NCBI RefSeq assembly: GCF_030551255.1
Contig: NZ_CP130630.1
Coordinates: 3,453,501-3,517,500 of the forward strand
Length of the DNA: 64,000 bases
Direction: 5' to 3'
DNA from: Streptomyces sp. NL15-2K
Lineage (GTDB): Bacteria; Actinomycetota; Actinomycetes; Streptomycetales; Streptomycetaceae
Position 1 is the stretch's first letter. Every line of letters begins with the position of its first letter. The notes beneath the pieces were generated by a model. It was not told the DNA's origin. It saw nothing but the letters and a program-made list of their open reading frames with translations, and made no database searches. Positions 1-6,482 of this stretch are shown here, piece by piece. A program made the position numbers and the translations under genes.

Positions 1-920
1 CTCCGCTGTGGGAGGCGGCGGAGGCGGTGCAGATGCTCAAACGCCCTGATCGTCAGGCCTATCAACGGCCATGGCTGCGCCGGAACCGGGGAACGGTCAC
101 CACCCTCGAACTGACGCCCCTGTGGCTGCTGATGCCCGAGTGCGGTCCGACACCCGGCTGGCTCTGTCCACCTCTGAACAGCATGGCGGCGACCTTCGAG
201 GAAGAGATCGCCGCCGTACGCGCGACCGACCCGGACATCGCCCGGGAAGACGCCCTCCACTCACTGTCGGCCACCCCCGGCGCACTCGACGCCGCCCGCG
301 ACCGAGCCTGGCTGAAGAACCCCGCACGCATGATCCGGCAACTGACCGACCTGCTGGAAAAGGTCTGGCACCACCTCATCGAACCGGACTGGCCGCAGCT
401 GCGCGCCCTGCTGGAAGCGGACATCTCCTTCCACTTGCGACGGCTCGCCGAGAACGGTCTGGGGGGACTGTTCTCCGAGATCAGCAGCAACTGCGTCTGG
501 CACGCCGGAACGCTGACCGTCGAAGCACGGATCGAGTACGAGCGGCACCTTCATGGACAGGGACTGGTCCTCATGCCCAGCGTCTTCATATGGCCCCAGG
601 TGATCGGCGCCTTCAAACCACCCGGGCAGCCGACTCTCGCCTACCCGGCCCGCGGCATCGTCGACTTATGGGACCCCGCCCAACGAACCCCCGACAACCT
701 CACGCGCCTGCTGGGACGCGGCCGGGCCGCCGTACTCGCCGCGCTCGACGCACCCGACACCACGGCCTCTCTCGCCAAGCGGCTCAAGCTCGCGCCCTCT
801 TCCGTCTCCTCACACCTCACCGTTCTCCGCGAAGCCGGACTGCTCACCGCTCGGCGTTACGGACGGCACGTGATGTACGAGCAGACTTCCCTCGGGGGAG
901 CACTGACAGCAGGCGGATGA
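1..920 (+). CDS. ArsR-like winged-helix regulator (DUF5937-like), 5' end outside the window
   Basis: The reading frame is already open at base 3 (PLWEAAEAVQM...), so the gene starts upstream of the window and the GTG at 27 is internal. The body is a helical domain of about 230 residues. The last ~60 residues form a winged helix-turn-helix (SLAKRLKLAPSSVSSHLTVL) of the ArsR type, followed by a wing with RRYGRHVMYE. This layout, a long N-terminal domain plus C-terminal ArsR-like HTH, is common among Streptomyces DUF5937 regulators; the DNA target and ligand are unknown. A rare TTA leucine codon lies at 666-668, so translation may depend on the bldA tRNA. The facing gene is a convergent RidA gene 16 bases downstream. 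Confidence 0.85.
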   Translation, partial: PLWEAAEAVQMLKRPDRQAYQRPWLRRNRGTVTTLELTPLWLLMPECGPTPGWLCPPLNSMAATFEEEIAAVRATDPDIAREDALHSLSATPGALDAARDRAWLKNPARMIRQLTDLLEKVWHHLIEPDWPQLRALLEADISFHLRRLAENGLGGLFSEISSNCVWHAGTLTVEARIEYERHLHGQGLVLMPSVFIWPQVIGAFKPPGQPTLAYPARGIVDLWDPAQRTPDNLTRLLGRGRAAVLAALDAPDTTASLAKRLKLAPSSVSSHLTVLREAGLLTARRYGRHVMYEQTSLGGALTAGG

Positions 921-936
921 CTTCCGGAACCGGTCG

Positions 937-1326
937 TCACTCCCTGAGGGACACCGCCGCCACGATTTCCACCTCGACCCGGGCGTCCGGCCGGAACAGC
1001 CGAGGCACCTCGAAGGTCATGCTGGTGGGCGGCGTTCCGGTGAGGAACTGCTGTCGTACGGCGCCGTACTCCTCCCGCGCGTCGATGTCCGTGAGGTACG
1101 TGCGGATGCTGATGACATCGGCCAGGCTCGCCCCGTGGGCCCTCAGCAGGGCGTCCAGCGTCTCGAAGATCCCCCGGCTCTGCTCGGCGACGGTGACGCC
1201 CTCGGCGATCTGCCCCGAGACGAACAGCAGGGCGCTGCCGTCGGCGTGTTCGACGCGGGCGACCTGAGAGTAGAAGTCGTTGAGGGGCTGGGGGGCGGAG
1301 GCGGGGTTGTCCAGCGTGATCTGCAT
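937..1326 (-). CDS. RidA/YjgF-family protein
   Basis: A 129-residue protein of the RidA (YjgF/YER057c/UK114) size and fold, with the family strands LLFVSGQIAEG near the N-terminus and ARVEVEIVAAV near the C-terminus. RidA proteins hydrolyse reactive enamine/imine intermediates from PLP enzymes. The segment normally reading PARS, which carries the substrate-carboxylate Arg, reads PTSM here, so this looks like a member of a divergent Rid subgroup and deaminase activity should not be assumed. The ATG at 1326 gives the normal family length; a longer open frame upstream overlaps the divergent lysR gene and is rejected. It shares a 58-bp divergent promoter region with lysR, which suggests LysR control. 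Confidence 0.85.
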   Translation of the reverse strand: MQITLDNPASAPQPLNDFYSQVARVEHADGSALLFVSGQIAEGVTVAEQSRGIFETLDALLRAHGASLADVISIRTYLTDIDAREEYGAVRQQFLTGTPPTSMTFEVPRLFRPDARVEVEIVAAVSLRE

Positions 1327-1384
1327 GCCGTCGACGTTAGGCGGGGCCCCGGAATGCGACAAGCGAATGTCTAGCATGGCAGTC

Positions 1385-2317
1385 ATGCCGAACTCGCATC
1401 TGTCACCTGGGGTTCCGGATGTCTCCACCGTCTGGCTGCGGGTGTTCCTGGAAGTCGCCCGGCACGGTTCGTTCACGGTGGCCGCGCGGACCCTCGGGTG
1501 GACGCAGTCCGCCGTGTCGCGGCAGGTCTCCTCGCTGGAGGAGGCGCTGGGCGGGGCCCCGCTGTTCGACCGGCTGCCCAGGGGCGTGCGGCTGACCGAG
1601 GCCGGGCGGTTGCTCGTGCCGCACGCGCAGGCGGTCGTCGAGGCGTTGCACGGAGCCGGGCGCGAATTGGCGGCGCTGCGCGAAGCGGCCGGTGGGCGGC
1701 TGCGGTTCGGGGCGTTCGCCTCGGCCGACGCGGCGCTGGTGCCGCAGGCTCTCGCCACGTTCCGCGCGCGTCACCCCCGGGTCCGTGTCTCCCGCGAGGA
1801 GGGCTTCACGCCCGTGCTGCTGGAACGGCTGACCGCCGGGCATCTCGATCTGGCGGTCGTCTCGTCGACGGGCGGCGCCCCGCCGTCGACGTACGCACTC
1901 CATCACCTCCTCGACGAGTCGCTGTACGTCGCCGTCCCCGCCGATCACCCGCTGGCGGACGGCGGCCCCGTCCGGCTCGGCCAACTGGCCGACGCCGACT
2001 GGATCTCCGGCAGCGCGCGCCCCGAAGGCACGCTGCTCGACGTGGCTGTACGCCAGGGCTTCCGGCCGCGGATCGCGCATGTCGTCGGCGAGTGGACCGC
2101 CAAGCAGGGCTACGTCGCCGCCGGCCTCGGCGTGACCCTGGTGCCGGCGCTCGCCGCCGGGTCCGTGCGCCCGGACGTCGTACTGCTGCCGGTGCTGGAC
2201 CAAGGGGCGCCCGCGCGGGCCGTGTACGCGGCGACCGTACGCGGGCGGACGCTCACACCGGCCGCGGAGGCCTTCGTCGGGGCGCTGCGGAAGGCGGCTG
2301 CCCGCCTGCCGGCATAG
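1385..2317 (+). CDS. LysR-family transcriptional regulator
   Basis: A 310-residue LysR-type regulator. The N-terminal winged HTH (ARTLGWTQSAVSRQVSSLEE, about residues 30-50) is classical, and the remainder is a periplasmic-binding-like effector domain (GRLRFGAFASADAALVPQAL, then HLDLAVVSS). ATG 1385 was chosen because it gives the standard short leader before the HTH; ATG 1376 is also possible. It is divergent from the RidA gene, the arrangement in which LysR proteins typically control the neighbour. The effector is unknown. Confidence 0.9.
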   Translation: MPNSHLSPGVPDVSTVWLRVFLEVARHGSFTVAARTLGWTQSAVSRQVSSLEEALGGAPLFDRLPRGVRLTEAGRLLVPHAQAVVEALHGAGRELAALREAAGGRLRFGAFASADAALVPQALATFRARHPRVRVSREEGFTPVLLERLTAGHLDLAVVSSTGGAPPSTYALHHLLDESLYVAVPADHPLADGGPVRLGQLADADWISGSARPEGTLLDVAVRQGFRPRIAHVVGEWTAKQGYVAAGLGVTLVPALAAGSVRPDVVLLPVLDQGAPARAVYAATVRGRTLTPAAEAFVGALRKAAARLPA

Positions 2318-2357
2318 GTACGCGTACTCAGGCGCCAACCGGGCCGCCAGGTTGAGG

Positions 2358-2633
2358 ATGAACCGCATGAGGGGGAGGAACATCATCGCGGTGCTCGGTC
2401 TGCTGCCCGTCAACATCCTGGTGGTGGGCTACGGGTGGCTGGCGGCGAGCATGACCGGGTGGGCAGCGGGCTACGACGACGAGCCGTACGAGCCGCCCTT
2501 GGCCGAACTGGGCACGGCCTGCGGGGTGGTGGCGGTCATCGGTGTCTTGCTGTGGGTGGCCCGGTTGCGTGGAGCCGCGGCGTTCCAGGTGGTTCCGTTG
2601 CTCATGCTCGCCACGCTGATGTCGCCCTCCTGA
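2358..2633 (+). CDS. Small integral membrane protein, unknown function
   Basis: About 91 residues with two or three hydrophobic segments (IIAVLGLLPVNILVVGYGWL; ACGVVAVIGVLLWVA; VVPLLMLATLM) separated by an acidic loop (YDDEPYEPPLAEL). No family is recognised. The start is uncertain: ATG 2358 and ATG 2367 are both possible and neither has a strong Shine-Dalgarno sequence. It lies 40 bases after lysR on the same strand and could be co-transcribed. Confidence 0.55.
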   Translation: MNRMRGRNIIAVLGLLPVNILVVGYGWLAASMTGWAAGYDDEPYEPPLAELGTACGVVAVIGVLLWVARLRGAAAFQVVPLLMLATLMSPS

Positions 2634-2728
2634 GCCACACCCCATGGCGTAGACCACTTCTGTCACGCGATACTGCCGCCGTTCGGTGTCAGCGCTTCCC
2701 CCACGGCGACAGAAGGAACTGAACTGCC

Positions 2729-3970
2729 TTGTCTTCCATACGCGTTCGGATCGGCGTGCTCGGATTGGTCCTGTTGGCGGGGCTCTCGGCCCCCACGACC
2801 CCGGTGGCGGCCGAGACCGCTTCCTCGCCCACGGTGGAGGAGCAGCGGCTCGACAAGGCCGTGCCCCAGGAGATCCTCGGACGTTCCGGATTCGACACCG
2901 CCACCGCGGAGTTCGTGCGGGCGCTCGGCACGGCGGACTCCTACGCCGAGGCCCGCCGGGTCGTCGTACGCGAAGGGTCCGCGCTGTGGCGGCGGGCCGT
3001 CGACCGGGCGCAGGGGCGGGGGCCGGCGGGCGGGGATCTCAGCCGGGACGACGACCGGCCGCTGTACTGGGCGCGGCTCGCCATGACGCGGGATGTGCGT
3101 ACCTGGGAGCCGGGGTTCGGGTTGAGTGACGTTCAACGGGCCTCGCTGCTCGATGCGTTGGAGCGGACCTCGCGTGGGCAGACCGCTGTGCGCTATCCGC
3201 GGGGCGAGGGGATCAAGCGGATCCTGGTCACCGGGTTCGATCCGTTCACGCTGGACCGGGACATCCGCATCTCCAACCCCTCGGGTGCCACCGCGCTCGC
3301 GCTCGACGGCACGGTGATCGAGACCGCGGACGGGCCGGCGCGCGTGGAGACCGTCGTGTTTCCGGTGCGGTGGGAGGACTTCACGGACGGGAGCGTGGAG
3401 CGGACTCTGCGGCCGTATCTGAAGAAGGTGGATCTGTTCGCCACCGTCAGCCAGGGGCGCGTGGGCCGGTTCGACGTCGAGCGGACCAACGGGGCCTGGC
3501 GGGGCGGCTTCCCGGACAACGACAACGTCAGCAGGACCGAGATCATCCCGGTCACCGAACCGGCCTCGCAGCCGCAGTGGACGACGACGACTCTGCCGTA
3601 CCGGGAGATCGTGGCCGCGGACACCGGGCGGTTCCCCGTGTACGACAACACGGAGGTGACCGAGATTCCGGCGGGCGGCACCGAGGCCGTCGTACGGCCT
3701 GACGGGCCGACGGAAGGGTCGACGGCCCGTCAAGGGGGCGGCGGGAACTATCTCTCCAACGAGATCGCGTACCGGGCGACACTGCTGCGGGACCGGCTGG
3801 GGCTGCGGGACTCGCTGCCGGGTGGGCATGTGCACACGCCTGTGCTGCAGTTCGGGGCGGGTAACACCGATCCGGCGAACGGGGCGGTGACCGATCCGGA
3901 GTTCGTGCGGAACCGGCTGGACATCATCGGGCAGGTGCGGGCGATCCTGACGGTGGCGGTCGGGGGCTGA
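2729..3970 (+). CDS. Secreted pyroglutamyl-peptidase-like (C15 fold) protein with Ser in place of the catalytic Cys
   Basis: 413 residues starting at TTG 2729 behind an AGAAGGAA ribosome binding site. A Sec signal peptide (VLGLVLLAGLSAPTTPVAAE) leads into a ~130-residue N-terminal region, then a pyrrolidone-carboxyl-peptidase-like domain: ILVTGFDPF (about residue 166), SNPSGATAL, GRVGRFDVERTNG, FPDNDN, and the histidine region GGHVHTP (His369). Family enzymes use a Glu/Cys/His triad and cleave N-terminal pyroglutamate in the cytoplasm. Here the block normally reading like TYVCN reads NYLSN, so the nucleophilic cysteine aligns with Ser343. Export plus this substitution suggests a changed function. 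It ends 14 bp from a convergent gene. Confidence 0.8.
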   Translation: MSSIRVRIGVLGLVLLAGLSAPTTPVAAETASSPTVEEQRLDKAVPQEILGRSGFDTATAEFVRALGTADSYAEARRVVVREGSALWRRAVDRAQGRGPAGGDLSRDDDRPLYWARLAMTRDVRTWEPGFGLSDVQRASLLDALERTSRGQTAVRYPRGEGIKRILVTGFDPFTLDRDIRISNPSGATALALDGTVIETADGPARVETVVFPVRWEDFTDGSVERTLRPYLKKVDLFATVSQGRVGRFDVERTNGAWRGGFPDNDNVSRTEIIPVTEPASQPQWTTTTLPYREIVAADTGRFPVYDNTEVTEIPAGGTEAVVRPDGPTEGSTARQGGGGNYLSNEIAYRATLLRDRLGLRDSLPGGHVHTPVLQFGAGNTDPANGAVTDPEFVRNRLDIIGQVRAILTVAVGG

Positions 3971-3984
3971 CCGGCAAGGGGGCG

Positions 3985-4452
3985 TCACTCCGGCAGGTTG
4001 CCGTTGCCGCCCAGGTTGGCGACCATGCAGCGCAGGACATTGATCGTGGTGACGAAGTCGGCCGGGTCAACGCCCTGGTGCGCTCGCTCGTGGACCCCCA
4101 GGTTCCGCTCGCGGGCGCGCAGTCGGCCGGCCTCACCCTCCTCGGTCAGCGTCATGCCGTCCGCGTCTTCGGTCATCCAACCGCGGGCTACCAAGTCGTC
4201 GTAGACGCCGTCGAAGTCGGTGCCTTGGTCGTCGTAGGTCGTCAGGCGGGCGGTGAGCGTGGCCCGGGTCCAGGTGCCGGGCTTCCCGGCGACGTGGTTG
4301 AGCGTCCACCAGTGTGGCTGGGTGAGGTCCTCCACCGCGAGTTGCTCGCGCAGAGCTCCTACCATGCGGCGGCCGGCCTCAGAGCTCCAGAAGCCGATGG
4401 GTTGGGCGGCCAGTTCCTCGTGCGAGTACGTCTTGAGCGTCGTGGTCGTCAT
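3985..4452 (-). CDS. MarR-like winged-helix regulator
   Basis: 155 residues from ATG 4452 (MTTTTLKTYS). Helical N-terminus, then a wHTH-like stretch (HWWTLNHVAGKPGTWTR...LTTYDD) and a winged region containing the boundary LVARGWMTEDADGMTLTEEG, typical of MarR-like proteins. The upstream ATG-like start at 4473 is rejected because it lies inside the promoter. The gene sits directly behind a SoxR/MerR-type promoter whose -10 hexamer is only about 6 bases from the ATG, so the mRNA is probably leaderless. Target and ligand are not evident. Confidence 0.75.
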   Translation of the reverse strand: MTTTTLKTYSHEELAAQPIGFWSSEAGRRMVGALREQLAVEDLTQPHWWTLNHVAGKPGTWTRATLTARLTTYDDQGTDFDGVYDDLVARGWMTEDADGMTLTEEGEAGRLRARERNLGVHERAHQGVDPADFVTTINVLRCMVANLGGNGNLPE

Positions 4453-4453
4453 G

Positions 4454-4489
4454 TGACGAACGTAGAAGCTCAAGCATGCTTGAGGTCAA
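4454..4489 (-). promoter_or_regulatory. SoxR/MerR-type promoter-operator with long spacer
   Basis: On the minus strand TTGACC (-35) and TACGTT (-10) are separated by 19 bases. The spacer is filled by a perfect 16-bp palindrome, CTCAAGCATGCTTGAG at 4469-4484. The half-sites match the SoxR/MerR-family box (CCTCAAG...CTTGAGG), and over-long 19-bp spacers are the hallmark of promoters activated by MerR-family DNA distortion. It overlaps the end of the EI24 gene and drives the MarR-like gene. No MerR gene lies in this window. Confidence 0.75.
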
Positions 4490-5280
4490 GCGTGCACTTC
4501 GTCCGAGGTCTCGCCGTCCTCCTCGGCCTCCCTCGTTTCCTCGCCCAGCAGTTCACGCGCCATCAACGTGGCGCCCGCGACCGCCCCCGGCATCAGGAAC
4601 ACCGCCACGAACGGGATCAGGAAGGACACCGCGAGTGGCGTGCCGAAGCCCCAGATCAGGGGCTTGCGGGTGCGGAGGAGGGTGAGGCGGTCGCGGAGTT
4701 CGACGCCTCGGCGTTGGAGGGCGACCGAGGTGAGTTCCTGGGTGAGGAAGAAGCCGGTGACGAAGAAGCCGATCACCGGGACGGCCGTCTGGCCGAGGAC
4801 CGGGATGAAGCCGAGGGCGAAGAGGAGGATGCCCCAGAGGGCGGCGCGTACGAGGACGCGGAGGTTGTCCCGGGCCGAGATCCACAGTTCGCGCCACAGG
4901 GGCAGGCGGGACTCGGGGGCGGTGCCGTCCGGGGAGACGTCCCGGTCGACCTTCTCGGAGAGGTTCTCGTAGAAGGGCTGGCCGATCAGGAGGGTGACCG
5001 CGGTGAAGGTGAGGACGGACAGGAGGAGCGCCAGGGCGAACAGGACGGCGGTGAGGAAGCCGCGGAAGAGGCCCTGCCAGGGGCTGGACCAGTCGTCGGC
5101 GAAGGGGGTTGCCCAGGCGATGAAGTCCGCGCCCCAGAGGGCGAGGGCGATGAGGGCGGCGGCGTAGAGGACGAGGGTGATCAGGCCGGGGAGCAGGCCG
5201 AAGCCGTATTGCTTGCCGTGTCGGGCCACCCACTTCTGGCCCTGTACCAAGTAGTTGAAGCCCGCCCCGAGATCGCGCAT
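4486..5280 (-). CDS. EI24 domain (CysZ-like) membrane protein
   Basis: 264 residues with at least four to five hydrophobic segments (FGLLPGLITLVLYAAALIAL, LTAVLFALALLLSVLTFTAV, VLVRAALWGILLFALGFIPV, ending with FLIPFVAVFLMPGAVAGATL). The motif FYENLSEKVD after the second helix is characteristic of the EI24/CysZ family, and the acidic C-terminal tail (EETREAEEDGE) is usual in actinomycete members. CysZ proteins in enterobacteria act in sulfate uptake, but the actinomycete family is uncharacterised and a transport role is only inference. Start ATG 5280. Confidence 0.85.
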   Translation of the reverse strand: MRDLGAGFNYLVQGQKWVARHGKQYGFGLLPGLITLVLYAAALIALALWGADFIAWATPFADDWSSPWQGLFRGFLTAVLFALALLLSVLTFTAVTLLIGQPFYENLSEKVDRDVSPDGTAPESRLPLWRELWISARDNLRVLVRAALWGILLFALGFIPVLGQTAVPVIGFFVTGFFLTQELTSVALQRRGVELRDRLTLLRTRKPLIWGFGTPLAVSFLIPFVAVFLMPGAVAGATLMARELLGEETREAEEDGETSDEVHA

Positions 5281-5355
5281 GGGGGCACTTTACCGTTCCG
5301 CCGCGGGGGCTCCGGGGTGGGGTTTTCGCCCCCTCCGCCCCTACCCGTCCCGTTC

Positions 5356-5430
5356 CTGGGGGCTGCCGCCCCCAGACCCCCGCTGTCGGCCCTGAACGGG
5401 CCTCGTCCTCAAACGCCGGACAGGCTGAAA
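5356..5430. repeat. Streptomyces intergenic palindromic repeat
   Basis: A perfect 8-bp stem with 4-base loop (CTGGGGGC TGCC GCCCCCAG, 5356-5375) is followed by the run CTCGTCCTCAAACGCCGGAC, a module found in many copies between Streptomyces genes. It occupies the gap between two leftward genes and could act as a terminator or processing site for the upstream transcript. Confidence 0.7.
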
Positions 5431-5433
5431 GGC

Positions 5434-6297
5434 CTACGCCGGCGTCATCGCCACCACGACCCCCTGGTCCGCCGCAGGCGACACCGCCGCCGACACCCGT
5501 ACCGCCGCCTCCCTCGCCACCCGCCCCGCCCGGGACGCCGTCGCCAGCAGCATGGGCTGGAGCTGTTCCAGGCCCGCCACCACCAGCTCCTCCCCCGCGA
5601 TCAGCACCGGGCGGGCCGCCTTCGTCGTCGCCGCTGCCGCCTCCGTGAGGTCGGCCAGTGGAGCGAGCGTCGCCCGGAGCGCGCCCGCGCCGGCCGTGGC
5701 CGCGCGCTCCGCCAGGGCCACCTGGAGCGGCATCAGCGGGGCCAGCGCGGCCGTCAGGGCGTCGGCGATGCGGTGGAGTTCGGGGGACGACTCGCGCAGT
5801 ACCTCTGCGGCCTCCCGGATCACCGGAGTGAGCGCGAGGAGCGCGCCCGCGGCCACGCCCGCCGTGGCGGGCAGCAGCGGTGACGTCGCCTCGACCAGGT
5901 CGCCGAGCGCCGCCGCGAACTCCTCGACGGCGGGCTCCACGGCGTCCAGGACCGGCAGCAGGCTGTCGCCCAGCGCCGCCAGCAGCGCCTGGGCCGGCTC
6001 GCTCACCGGATGCACCGCGAGCGGCGCCCCGCTCGTGCCGAGGCGCTTCAGCGTGTCGATGATCCGGTAGAACGCCTCCTGGGCCTGCGGGGACGCGCTC
6101 GCCTCGGCCAGTTCCGCGGTCGTCTCGCGCAGCACGCGCAGCGCCTCGCTGCCCGAACCGTCCCGTGGATCGAAGGTGTTGAGGGCGATTCTCGTGATGT
6201 TCCCAGCCGTGTCGAGCAGTTGACCGGTGATGTCGGTGGTGGTGCGGGCCATGCGCAGTACGTCGTCCCTGCTGGGGAGCGAAGGGATCGTTGCCAC
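5434..6297 (-). CDS. Alanine-rich hypothetical protein
   Basis: 287 residues starting at GTG 6297, with a GAGGAGAG ribosome binding site 7 bases upstream. It is extremely rich in Ala, Leu, Glu and Val, with long amphipathic helices predicted throughout (ELAEASASPQAQEAFYRIID; AALAPLMPLQVALAERAATA), no signal peptide and no cysteines. The pattern is apolipoprotein- or phasin-like, but no family is recognised and this is only a resemblance. Probably monocistronic. Confidence 0.7.
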   Translation of the reverse strand: MATIPSLPSRDDVLRMARTTTDITGQLLDTAGNITRIALNTFDPRDGSGSEALRVLRETTAELAEASASPQAQEAFYRIIDTLKRLGTSGAPLAVHPVSEPAQALLAALGDSLLPVLDAVEPAVEEFAAALGDLVEATSPLLPATAGVAAGALLALTPVIREAAEVLRESSPELHRIADALTAALAPLMPLQVALAERAATAGAGALRATLAPLADLTEAAAATTKAARPVLIAGEELVVAGLEQLQPMLLATASRAGRVAREAAVRVSAAVSPAADQGVVVAMTPA

Positions 6298-6482
6298 GGG
6301 CTCTCTCCTCGCCTCACACGCCGCCGCCGCGGTTGGTGTTCCTCTGGCCTCAGCATGCCCCGTTCGAACCCGCCGGGATGCGCCATCCGGGGCATCAACG
6401 ACACCAAGTCCCTCTTGTTGCGGTTGAGTCGAACAGGTACACCTCGCCGTACCGATCTCAGGAAGCCCCGGAGGAGGTACGC

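Noticed and set aside
71..1267. 398-codon open frame overlapping the regulator and RidA genes
   Set aside because: Arg/Pro-rich shadow frame typical of high-GC DNA; the wHTH frame covers the same bases with recognisable domains.
4078..5883. 601-codon rightward open frame
   Set aside because: Runs antisense to the MarR-like, EI24 and alanine-rich genes and has Glu/Gly/Arg-biased shadow composition.
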